Source of the DNA: Alteromonadaceae bacterium | GTDB lineage: Bacteria > Pseudomonadota > Gammaproteobacteria > Enterobacterales > Alteromonadaceae | NCBI GenBank assembly: GCA_013216015.1 | Contig: JABSOI010000031.1 | Coordinates: forward strand, 1-64,000 | Length of the DNA stretch: 64,000 nt | Direction of reading: 5' to 3' | In this document: in pieces, positions 13,101 through 20,400 of the stretch | Position numbering within the stretch: position 1 is the first letter of the stretch | Layout: every line of letters starts with the position of its first letter | Made by a program: the position numbers and the translations under genes | The notes under the pieces: model-generated | What the model was told of the DNA's origin: nothing | The model's input: the letters and a program-made list of their open reading frames with translations, nothing else | The model's database searches: none

Positions 13101-14413
13101 AAGGTAAACATCACTTGAAATAAAGGTGAATGACTCAAACTCCGCTCTGGACTCAACTTTTCAACTAACTGTTCGAACGGGATATCTTGGTGAGCGTAAC
13201 TTTGTAACGCAACTTCTCGGGTTTGCTTTAAAACATCCAAAAAGTTTAAATCCTGTCGAAGATCGCAACGCATCACTAACGTGTTTACAAAAAAGCCAAT
13301 TAATCCTTCTGTTTCTTTCCTAACCCTGTTTGCTATTGGCGAACCTATCACTATGTCGTCCTGGCCTGAATAACGACTTAACAGTATTGAAAAAGCAGAG
13401 AGTAAACTCATATACAAAGTAACACCTTGTTTCCTGCTTAGCTCTTTGATGTTATCCGATACGGTTTGCGACAAAGCAATTTGCTGTATTCTTCCTTTAA
13501 AAGATTGTTTAAGGGGACGAGGTCGATCCGTAGGTAGCGTTAGTAATTGGGGTATGTCCTCTAATTGATCTCGCCAGTAGCCAAGCTGTTTTTCTAACAC
13601 CTCATCTTGTAGCCATTCTCTTTGCCACATCGCATAATCTGCATACTGTATGGGTAATGGCTCAAGGGGTGAAGGTTCATTCTTCTTAAATGCTTGATAT
13701 ATTGCTAATAATTCATTAAAAAATATTCCCAGTGACCATCCATCAGATACGCTGTGATGCATCGTTATTAACAACACATAATTATCACTGCTTTGCTCAG
13801 ATTTAGATTTACACAACATGTCTTCGTCAGTTTTATCATGTAAAAGACGTATTCTGCAGAGTTTGTCTCGGGACAAATCGAACCGATATTTGCCTTCATT
13901 TTGACAAATCGACTTTAGTTCAGATTGGCTATAAACTGACTCAACTTCTACGTCTAAGGAAACAGGGTCAATAATCTGATAAACCTCGTCTCCATCAGCC
14001 TCAAAACGAGTTCTCAACACTTCATGTCGACAAACTATTTCCTCTACACTACGTATTAAAGCGGTTACATTCACTTCACCACACAAACGAGACGCCATCG
14101 ACATATTATAAACGGCATTGGGTCCCAAGTATTGATTTAAGAACCACAATCGCTGTTGGGCGTATGAAAGTAATAATGGACTCGATGAATTTCGCTTAAT
14201 TAACTTTATGTTTGTCGATAACTGGCTGGTCGAATTAGGTTGCTTATCTTCGTCAGTCAAAAAACTAATAATTTCGTTTTTGTTCTCTTTTAATTTAGCT
14301 TTCAACTGCTGTGGTAAACCATTTTCTTTTGCTGTGTATTTTAATTTATTGTCTTCAACATAAAGGTACACACCCAATCTTAAAGCTTCATCAATGATTT
14401 CATCTACTGCCAC
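1175..14413 (-). CDS. NRPS3, four modules: Thr, pseudo-A, Thr, beta-Ala-like
   Basis: A 4412-aa NRPS. The GTG start at 14413 shares its last G with the TAG stop of NRPS2 (TAGTG), with AAGGGGA upstream, so the two are translationally coupled. The approximate domain order is: TubC-type N-terminal docking domain (14413-14240); C, HHSVSDG (14190-12860); A with code DFWNIGMVHK, the known Thr code (12820-11200); carrier GGHSLL (11150-10940); C (10860-9550); pseudo-A (9466-8118); carrier GGDSIRSI (8100-7880); C with HHAMWDG (7830-6440); A, Thr code again (6420-4800); carrier GGDSILSI (4780-4560); C with HHTVYDG (4520-3150); A with code VDATYSIADK, similar to beta-alanine codes (3130-1510); carrier GGHSLL (1490-1290). 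The tail is acidic (SMTEEEAEALLRALENK) and looks like a C-terminal docking element for NRPS4. There is no thioesterase. Codes were aligned by eye to the GrsA pocket positions. Confidence 0.95.
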   Translation of the reverse strand: MAVDEIIDEALRLGVYLYVEDNKLKYTAKENGLPQQLKAKLKENKNEIISFLTDEDKQPNSTSQLSTNIKLIKRNSSSPLLLSYAQQRLWFLNQYLGPNAVYNMSMASRLCGEVNVTALIRSVEEIVCRHEVLRTRFEADGDEVYQIIDPVSLDVEVESVYSQSELKSICQNEGKYRFDLSRDKLCRIRLLHDKTDEDMLCKSKSEQSSDNYVLLITMHHSVSDGWSLGIFFNELLAIYQAFKKNEPSPLEPLPIQYADYAMWQREWLQDEVLEKQLGYWRDQLEDIPQLLTLPTDRPRPLKQSFKGRIQQIALSQTVSDNIKELSRKQGVTLYMSLLSAFSILLSRYSGQDDIVIGSPIANRVRKETEGLIGFFVNTLVMRCDLRQDLNFLDVLKQTREVALQSYAHQDIPFEQLVEKLSPERSLSHSPLFQVMFTLQNLPMDSATLSNLALTPLSFYTGDDNEEPTVSRFDLTFTLHESTQGIVGNMEYNTDLFDRSTIVQMLNHFEGLLEAIVAAPQTLVSQLDFLSDAEKKQQLLAWNVTQNSFPQEHCIHELFEAQVERDPEAIALVFEQQRLSYGELNHRANQVAHYLIKQGVVPEALVGICVERGVDMVVGILGILKSGGAYVPIDPSYPEKRLNYLFEDSGVKVVLSQSGLESKLLGLDSVINCQLLYLDKDCDASGKDKIFSSQSTANIDKATIELTPDNLAYVIYTSGTTGNPKGVLIPHCNIPRLFSSTASDFNFDEKDTWTLFHSYAFDFSVWEIWGALSHGGRLVVVPSWVNRSPEDFYSLIINERVTVLNQTPTMFNQIIKVDCAQQQELSLRTVIFGGEALDIQQLKPWFERHDEQKIQLVNMYGITETTVHVTYRRLYQADLEETTSNIIGNKLADLELYLLDSGLSLVPVGVIAQIYVGGAGVARGYLHRKELTESRFIENPFKAGERLYRTGDLGRYLPNGELEYMGRIDHQVKIRGFRIELGEIESVLQQHEQVTEVVVLAREDEPGNKRLVAYVVGKTVGTGEGNDNTTSSVLTDLSEMLRDYAQAHLPSYMVPSAIVELAALPLTSNGKIDLEVLPLPDMSILNNEYSAPRGITEELLSTIWCDVLKLERIGMRDNFFTLGGHSLLVTQLVSRIREIFGVELSIRDLFEQQTMHAQAQLINQAQLSNNLEDFPVQIVSRDHPLLLSYAQQRLWFLSRYMGPSAVYNIPMAMRLRGKVNENALMRSLEEIVNRHEALRTRFEAFQDSAVQIIESSSFALEVESIISEVELRDICQSEANYRFDLSKDLLCRMRLLLDESDLSGENERSYVLLVTMHHSVSDGWSTGIFFKELVALYQAFKQDEVSPLAPLPIQYVDYAQWQRQWLPGEILDTQLSYWREQLQGLPPLLTLPTDRPRPKEQNFRGNILPIHINESLSKQLQALSQAQGVTLYMSLLSAFLLLMSRYSGQDDVAIGTPIANRTRKETEELIGFFVNTLVIRGDLSKDPSFVDLLKIIREIALEGYSHQDIPFEQLVEDLNPERSLSHSPLFQVMFALQNSPVESASLPDIEFEPLVFKGDEVKAISTGVSRFDLTLTLSETPQGITGGMEYNTDLFDESTIVRMLSHYERLLAAIVEAPETHISKLKFLSQAEKQQQLIEWNSARVDYPRSRCIHELFEAQVASEPTAIALVYEQKILSYFELNNRANQLAHYLIAQGVGPQTCVGLCVEDTVEMLVASLGILKTGGACVALDPKSPALRLAYQIEDSGISLIVTRSDVSAAIELHQLSKAEDEQGIACGLQFVNLDAEYIGTNEVSNPQCRLNALALACVFYTNSYTNSYSNSYSNSYTDSHSGEPKAHGMSHQNISCLLYSDCSEFSSSQSLLCGAPISFDAFVFDAWRALLKGEQYKVPTQAIEAYRERIKHVDCQMQPQALGRAVSNNGLFVLNPQGELVAQGVVGELYLSGDSVSLGYLNQASLTAEHFVPDPFNHAAGERLYRSGDRVRYLADGQLEYLGRVAQQAKPKTQAKKLAQDDLTTTLLKLDGIKALAIVEREGKLVCYLVPTEAHIFEAKIEQQKLFSSVSKHLRSQYSLYLLPEEFVVLAALPLTENGRLDSKALPLPAKHSDNANYIAPQTDTEKALVEIWQQKLGLDKIGLEDNYFVLGGDSIRSIALVAEAKKRRIAFSIKDLFAHPTVGALAAAIDKGGLDVAEFVEIAPFALLTEDEHQLLDEEYDEETLEDAFPLSMMQQGMVLLALKQSHLNVYENLQVYHFDDRWDPTLFEQALAHLMNKHPMLKSVYHLSAGRPLQLLLKDMQPNLAIVDLSEQDVVSNQESINQWMQTEKAAGIDTSKELWRATVHLLPEDRFVFGMFIHHAMWDGWSLESFITELYSTYAQLRNSGEVSGYKALPSYNQFIALEQKAIKSTEQRDYWQSKFEGANLPWWTGREKSPSIPIHCDISVAKSQNLTALAKTLGVQEKSVWCSVYLILLALLDGSDEVVGPVINQGRPEIPGGDKMVGVFLNALPLCVSITGKSWVDFIKATDRELREQHGYRHYPLVEIQKSTGLELSSSLFTYTNWHVYYEDDSQARSEEVEGEVKGEFLTPSKVAGWAETNYLLSMSVYKSQKTGQYGMSVDADTGIFDEEFRLRIPSYVTNIVHQIEHSSEELIDKTLLLGDKEAKQLLIDWNAINEVNTQQKCIHEVFEAQVERDPEAIALVFEQQRLSYRELNSRANQVAHYLIKQGVVPEVLVGLCVERSVDMVVGILGILKSGGAYVPIDPGHPQKRLNYLLEDSRVKVVLSQSGLESKLSALDSAINCQFIWLDKDCDTNGNNNILSSQSTANIDKANIELTPDNLAYVIYTSGTTGNPKGVLIPHSNIPRLFSSTASEFNFNEKDTWTLFHSYAFDFSVWEIWGALSHGGRLVIVPSWISRSPEDFYSLLINERVTVLNQTPTMFNQMIKVDCAQQQELSLRTVIFGGEALEIQQLKPWFERHSDEKIQLVNMYGITETTVHVTYRRLYQAALEGSARNIIGNKLADLELYLLDGGLSLVPVGVSAEIYVGGAGVARGYLNQKELTDSRFIQHPFKAGERLYRTGDLGRFSPNGELEYMGRIDHQVKIKGFRIELGEIESVLQQHEQAAEVVVLAREDEPGNKRLVAYVVGKGIEAGEGSDNTTSHVITDLSEMLRDYANSQLPGYMVPSAIVELASLPLTSNGKIDLNALPIPDFTNQQAVYVAPETENERTLCEIWQEVLGIERVGVQDNFFSIGGDSILSIRIVAKARSCDLALSVKDLFEFNTIVQLAKQMDKGCLDKEEIIQVESFSLLTEEEQQSLGKNYLEQYDDVYPMSELQLGMVFHSQLDEMGMDFNNILSCHVAMEWNEEYFKQAVAFMFAQHPVMRTGFDIERDRPLQMVYKTIALPLFFGDIRQLSKEEQDEFVVEWVEQQKVTKFDWQGPLFKIFIHRRTEDSFEFGTAHHHTVYDGWSDASFVSQLFIHYQNLLSGKALPPLKVDYLFREFILLEQQALANAEAKAYWVSMLDTAPKQQIPRNRQESGLTSRRTTKKVKVEGFAELSNKSIQLAKKLGVPLQSLLLAVHSKVLSMLSGQTKALTSVVVNGRPEKVGGDQGLGLFLNAVPVCFELGNDSWEALIRSVSTRMTDSMKYRHYPSSTLQREMQCNYAEVIFNYTHFHSLQELTDQTELQFLDFHGFEQTNYDFAANFSRVVGLDELTLSITYDVSVYDSELIGRIAEYYQNALKDMLFNIDKAHSLGCLLSENETQQLLYHLNDTAKAYPDKSCVHELFEAQVKNNPNAIALVFEDPVSGPKHLSYGELNRRSNQLAHYLISQGVRVEERVGICVDRSIEMVVGILGIIKSGGVYVPIDPSYPDERISYMLTDSKVDIVLSQTTLAERVSSLSPRLFLIDEDKNSAMLSNLSESNISNEMIKLTSANLSYIIYTSGSTGKPKGVMGLHRSIVNRVSWLTNSVGIDSDEVFCQKTSLGFVDHVAEIFQPLSTGRPMVILPTEFVKTPLLLTSALNSWKISQITLVPSLLKSMLEEEKIVVSTLKRIYSSGEVLNLKSMQEFTVCFPSTQLFNIYGSTEIGADISAYKFAQRSGSQIEERTSTIGQPISNIDTYVLSSECELVALGAIGELYVGGVGLSRGYQEQPGLTADNFVPHPFSLNPGQLLYRTGDLVRYLPDGNLDYIGRIDHQIKIRGYRIELGEIESVILSHNHVKNVVVVNREDEPGYERLVAYVVSDDNIDLMNSESDSELGESSLFKETLKIYIQEKLPAYMVPSVIVLLDALPLTPNGKMNKKALPVPDMSEQHAIFVAPVGEIEDLLSNLWTEVLKCDAVGRFDNFFELGGHSLLATRLVSRIRKEFSVEFKVSKVFEHPSLNVMATFIENENAINEIDEEQIDSMTEEEAEALLRALENK
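4800..6420 (-). repeat. Thr-type A-domain repeat, copy 1 (NRPS3 module 3)
   Basis: One of four A domains in the window that are almost identical at protein and DNA level; the others are near 11200-12820, 35280-36930 and 38540-40190. All share the pocket DFWNIGMVHK and the same long blocks, for example NQTPTMFNQ and YGITETTVHVTYRRLYQA. The similarity points to recent duplication or gene conversion, and long-read checking would help exclude collapse. Confidence 0.85.
8118..9466 (-). other. Pseudo-adenylation domain, NRPS3 module 2 (copy with minisatellite)
   Basis: A degenerate A domain of about 449 aa against the usual 500 or so. Early motifs remain (A1-like LSYFELNNRANQLAHYL, A2-like LKTGGACVALDP), as do A6 (GELYLSGDSVSLGYL) and A7 (YRSGD). 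The P-loop YTSGSTGxPKG is replaced by repeated NSYT/NSYS units, and the YGPTE motif is gone with roughly 90-100 residues. The hinge (GRxDxQVKIRG) is unrecognizable and the A10 lysine (NGKxD) is arginine (NGRLD). The frame is open and the carrier domain behind it has its serine, so the module should need loading in trans. Confidence 0.85.
8930..8996. repeat. 12-bp minisatellite inside a pseudo-A domain (about 5.5 units)
   Basis: Five full units of G(G/C)TATAACT(G/A)TT and a partial sixth lie in a row. On the coding strand they encode NSYT/NSYS repeats. The period is four codons, so copy number can change without shifting the frame. It sits exactly where the A3 phosphate-binding loop should be. 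Confidence 0.95.
11200..12820 (-). repeat. Thr-type A-domain repeat, copy 2 (NRPS3 module 1)
   Basis: Same repeat family as the copy at 4800-6420. The pocket is unchanged, and differences are scattered substitutions such as WVNRSPEDF against WISRSPEDF. Confidence 0.85.
14240..14413 (-). other. TubC-type N-terminal docking domain of NRPS3
   Basis: The first 55-60 residues (IIDEALRLGVYLYVEDNKL, then KLKENKNEIISFL) match the known TubC_N docking fold, with an 'L...G..L...G.KL' pattern and a terminal helix ending near ISFL. It should bind the acidic C-terminal tail of NRPS2. NRPS2 and NRPS4 start differently, with short basic segments. Confidence 0.8.
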
Positions 14414-17400
14414 TATATTTCCCCTTCTTCCAAAACACCATCATAATCATTGAGTATTTCTTTGTTATTTTGAAATTTAATATTTCTGCTTTTGTCAATG
14501 CTTGTCTGAGCATTGTCGATCTTTTGAGCCTGTTCTATTAATTGCGCCTGAGCAAATAATGTTTGCTTTTCAAACAATTCTCGAATGGTCAATTCTACAT
14601 AAAATGAATCTAGAATCCACGACAACAATTGGGTCGCTAATAATGAATGACCGCCCAATTCGAAAAAGTTATCATACCTTCCCACTCGGTCTAATTTCAA
14701 AATATCACCCCATATTTTTGCAAGCAATTGTTCAGTTTCTTTTTCCGGTGCAACATAACCAACTTGCTGTAGCGAACGATCCGGCACTGGTAGTGCGTCT
14801 CGATTCACCTTTCCATTAGCGGTTAACGGCAAAGTGTCTAACATGACGATGGCCGATGGTACCATGTAAGACGGTAATTCTACTTCGGCGTAACGCCGCA
14901 ACTCATTAACCAAACCGCCGCTATCGAGTTCCCCCGAACCTAATTTTATCGTCTCATCTGTTTGAGCATGACTGCTCACAGCATAAGCCACTAATGTCTT
15001 CTGACCTGGTTCATCTTCTCGTGCCAACACGACTATCTCTTTTATCTTATCATGTTGTAATAATGTACTTTCGATTTCGCCAAGTTCGATGCGGAATCCA
15101 CGTATTTTTACCTGATTATCGATTCGACCGACAAACTCCAATGCACCATCTGTTGAGTAGCGAACTAAATCACCAGTACAGTATAAACGCTCCCCTGGGA
15201 TTTGGCTAAACGGATGTGGCACAAATCGTTCGGCAGTGAGACTGTGCTGATCGAGATAACCACGGGCTAAACCAGCTCCGCCGATAAATAATTCTCCAAC
15301 CGCTCCAACTGGAGTTAATTCATTCCTCGTCATTACATAAGCCGTCTTATTCGACAAAGGCGTTCCAATGGGCGCACTTTGAGACAATAAAAATGCTTCT
15401 TTCGTTAACTCAAAAGAAGTGGCAAAAGTGGTACATTCTGTCGGTCCATAAACATGTAGCAGCTGTCCAGGCTCTGAAGATAACACCGTATTTATGGCTT
15501 CTGTAGAATAAGCCTCCCCACCAAATAAAAGTTTGTTAATTGTACTAAAACAAGAGGCGTTCTCTTGGCTGATCCGATTAAAGAGTGCTGTTGTTATAAA
15601 CAACGTAGTAATTTCCTGACTGCAAATATCTCGTTCCAGTTGTATCGGCTGCAATGAGGTTTCTTTATCTATGATAACTAACCGCGCACCATTGACTAAC
15701 CCGCCCCACATTTCATAGGTAATGGCGTCAAACGCGTAGTTTGACAGCTGAGCTACCACATCTGATTTTCCAAGCCCCACAGGACTTTTGGTAGCAACTA
15801 AACTTGTAATATTCTCGTGAGTTATCAATACCCCTTTCGGTGTTCCTGTACTACCTGATGTATAAATGACATAAGCCAAATTGGATGGGTTCAAACGACT
15901 GACGGGTGCCTTACCCTCCTTGGGTTTTGTGGATAAATCACCATCCAAATAAACATATTTTATGTCTTGCTCTGCTTCTGCAATTAATTCTAAGGTCATT
16001 GTTAAAGATGTCTGAGTTACTATCAACTCGACGCCACTGTCCTCAATTATATACGCCAGGCGTTTCTTTGGATACTCAGGGTCCAGTGGTACATAACACC
16101 CGCCAGCTTTTAAGATCCCCAAAATTCCAATTACCATTTCCAGACTACGTTCGACACAGATCCCAATTCTTACTTCTGGGCCAACACCTCGATCAATCAG
16201 ATGATGAGCTAACTGGTTTGCACGGCGATTTAACTCCCCATAACTGAGCATTTGGCCTATTTCACCACCATGATAAACCAATGCAATCGCATCTGGATTA
16301 TTTGCCGCCTGCAACTCAAATAATTGATGAATACATTGTTCCTCAGGATAAGTTTGCCTAGTGTCATTCCACTCAACTAACTGCTGTGTTTTTTCAGCTT
16401 CACTGATAAATTTCAGCGCCGAGATATGGCTCTGAGGTGCTTCAACAATAGCTTCTAATAAACACTCATAATGTCTCAACATCCGCTTGATTGTGGACGC
16501 ATCAAATAAATCCGTGTTGTACTCCAACCCACCTGTTATTCCGTCTGAGGTTTCATGCAAAGTCAGCGTCAAATCAAATCGGGAAATACCCGCTTCATCT
16601 CCCCCATCTTCATCCTCAAAAGTCAATGGCTGTAAATCAAGATCAGGTAACGAAACATTATCCAGGGATAAATCCTGTAGAGCAAACATGACTTGAAACA
16701 ATGGCGAATGACTGAGGCTACGCTCTGGATTTAACTCTTCGACCAACTGCTCGAAAGGAATATCTTGATGACCATAACTTTGCAGTGTCATCTCACGGGT
16801 CTGTTTTAACAAATCAACAAAACTCGGATCGCCACTAAGATCACAACGCATGACTAAAGTATTGACAAAAAATCCGATTAAACCTTCTGTTTCCCGGCGA
16901 GTTCTATTGGCTATTGGTGTCCCTATAGCCACATCGTCCTGACAAGAATAACGGCTCATCAGTACGGAAAATGCCGACAATAAACTCATATACAAGGTAA
17001 CACCTTGCGCTCGACTTAGCGCTCGCAATCTTGATGTTAACGGATCAGACAAATTAATGAGTTCAAAACTTCCACTGAAAGTCTGCTGCTGGGGTCTTGG
17101 ACGATCAGTAGGCAAAGTCAATAGTGCCGGCATCTCACGCAACTGTTCTCGCCAATAAGACAGCTGATTTTCCAATACCTCTCCTTGCAACCATTGCCGT
17201 TGCCATTGAGCATAATCTGCATACTGAACAGGTAATGGCGGTAACGGATAAACTTCATCTTGGCTAAATGCCCGATATAAAGCGACTAATTCCTTATGAA
17301 AAATCCCCATAGACCAGCCATCTGAAACACTATGATGCATAGTCACCAGTAGTACAATGCTCTCTTGATTCTCATGCTTTTGTCCGCTTTGATCATGCAA

Positions 17401-20400
17401 CAAGCGGATGCGACAGAGTTGTTCGCTGGCTAAATTAAATTTATAGGTGCGCTCTGATAGACAAATCGCTTTAAGCTCTGCCATTGAAACGACTGACTCA
17501 ACTTCCAACTGCAAACCCGGCGGTTCAATGATTTGAACCACGCTATCCTGGGTGGTTTGAAAACGAGTTCGCAATACTTCATGGCGGCTGACTATTTCTT
17601 CAAGGCTACGTATTAAAGCATTCTGATTTACTGTGCCACTAAAGCGCAGCGCCAACGGCATATTATAAACTGCGTTCTGTCCCATATAACGACTTAAAAA
17701 CCACAAGCGCTGCTGGGCATAGGACAATAACAAAGGTTGATTTCGAGGAACCCTTACCATAGGTACTATCTCTACTGATTCACTCTGTTGCATCTGTTCT
17801 ATTGCTTTTGATTGTGCATGCAACGTTTGAATATCAAACAAAGCTTGAATGCTCAATTCGACCGAGAAACCCTCTCGAATACGCGAAACTAATTGGGTCA
17901 CTAATAATGAATGTCCACCTAAACCAAAGAAGTTATCGAACCGGCCTACTTGCTCACAACCTAAAAGGCCACACCATAAGCTCGCCAATAACTCTTCTGT
18001 TACTCCCTCTGGTGCGACATAACCAACTGCTTGTGCTGACCGGTCAGGGACTGGCAATGCGCTTCGGTCTAGTTTACCACTAGCTGTTAGAGGCCATGAA
18101 TTTAATACCATTATAGCGGAGGGTACCATGTATTCAGGTAGCTCCCTTTGCAAAAGGGACTGTGCTTTAGAGATTAAGTCCCTCGACGCTAGTTGAGTTT
18201 GGCCACCATCACTCACTTGATTTAAGTTAGCGATCACATAGGCAACTAAGCGCTTGTTGTCAGGCTCATCTTCTCTTGCTATTACAATGACATCTTTAAT
18301 TTCATCCTGTTGCAACAGAACGTTTTCGATCTCACCTAATTCTATACGGAATCCCCGAAGTTTTACTTGCTGATCTATTCGACCGATATAGTCCAACTCT
18401 CCCGTTGATGAATAACGAACCAAATCCCCTGTTCGGTATAAACGCTGTCCAGGCACTTGGCTAAACGGATGCGGTACAAATTTTTCCGCTGTTAAACCTG
18501 CTCGATCAAGATAACCGCGCGATAAGCCCACTCCGCCGATATACAATTCTCCAACCACACTTAGCGCTACAAGCTCTCCATCAGCAGAAATAATGTAAGA
18601 CTCTATATTATCAATTACTTTTCCTATCAATGAACGGTTTGCTTCAACCGATGTGCCCTTTTGACGGTCAAATTCATAAGCAGTCACATCTGCACCGATT
18701 TCTGTAGAGCCGTAAATATTAAACAGGCGCGAATGTGGAAAGCGACGTGAGAAACTGACCATATCTGGTAAATTTAATGCCTCACCACTACTGAAAATAG
18801 CCTTGAGATAAGGCGCTTCGCCAGCATCTTCACTTTCCAGTAATAATTTTAATAAAGAAGGTACCAAAGTGATATGAGTAATCTTCTGTTGATTGAGAGT
18901 TTCCATTAATAACGATGGGGACTGAAGTAATTGTGTCGCAACGATAACCAGTGGTACACCTGCGGAAAGCGCTTGAAAAATTTCCGCCACGTGATCAACA
19001 AAACCTAAACTGGTTTTTTGACACAATACATCATCGGCCTTCACACCAACACTTCGTTTTAGCCAGTTGACTCGATTTACAATGCTACGATGTAGCCCCA
19101 TCACTCCTTTAGGCTGCCCTGTAGAACCCGAGGTATAGATGAGATAACTCAAATTTTCCGGGCCTAATCCGAGACTTTGAGTGCAGATATTATCGGTGCT
19201 ATGTTTCGATAGCAAGATGTCAAAGTCTTCACTATTTACCAACAATAATTCTTGATGAATTGTTGAAAATTGCGCGGCTAAATTTACTTCCGTTAATAGT
19301 ATGTCGACACCTGAATCATCCAGCATATATTGTACACGGAAAGGAGGATAACTCGTGTCGATTGGTACATAGGCCGCTCCAGATTTTAAAATACCCAGAA
19401 TACTCACCACCATATCGATGCCACGATTAACACAGATCCCCACGAGGGCTTCAGGACCAACGCCTTGATCAACCAAATAATGGGCTAATCGGTTTGCACG
19501 TCGGTTAAGCTCATCATAGCTGAGTTGACGTTCTCCACAGACCAGCGCGGTTGCTCTTGGGTTGGTGGCAACCTGCTCTTCAAACAATTCATGGATACAT
19601 TTTCCCTCTGGATAAGGATGAACATTTTTATTGATATTTCCTAACAATTGAGTTTGTTCTTCTCTACCCATCAAACCACTGAGGGTGATCTGCTCGTGGA
19701 CCTTGTTCTCCATATGAGAAATAATATTTGCCACATAACCTTTGATTCGCTCACGAAAGCTTTCATCGAAAATTGTTGCATCGACTTTAATTCCCATTAC
19801 AAACTGCTGTGTGAGCTCATCTTTAGAAACTTCAACGTGTATGGAATAGTTAGTCTCTTGGCGTCCGCCTATCTTTTGTGGTCCGCCAACATTTCGTTCA
19901 ACAATGACTTCTCGTCCCGTTTGTTGCGTAATTTTCTGTTTGTCATATTGGTCTGTATTTTGATGATACACATGCCAATTAACATAGTTAAATATCGAAC
20001 TTGAAAAATCCATTCCCGTCACGCGTTGTATCTCGGCGATCGGGTAATGCCTAAAGCCATGTTGTTCGCGTAATTCCTTATCGGTTGCTTGAATAAAATC
20101 TGCCCAGCAAGCTCCCTCCATCGAAACACTCATTGGCAAAGTGTTAAGAAATACACCAATCATTTTATCTCCACCCGGAATTTCAGGGCGTCCTTGATTT
20201 AATACCGGACCAATGACCTCATTCGAGCCATCAAGTAATCCCAACAAAGCGAGATAAACCGAACACCATACACTTTTTTCCTGTACGCCTAAAGACGAGG
20301 CCAAATCGATTAATTTCTGACTAGTCATGGTCGGGATTTCACATTGAATGATAGCACTCTCTGATTTCACCCGCCCGGTCCACCAGGGTGAACTTGCGCC

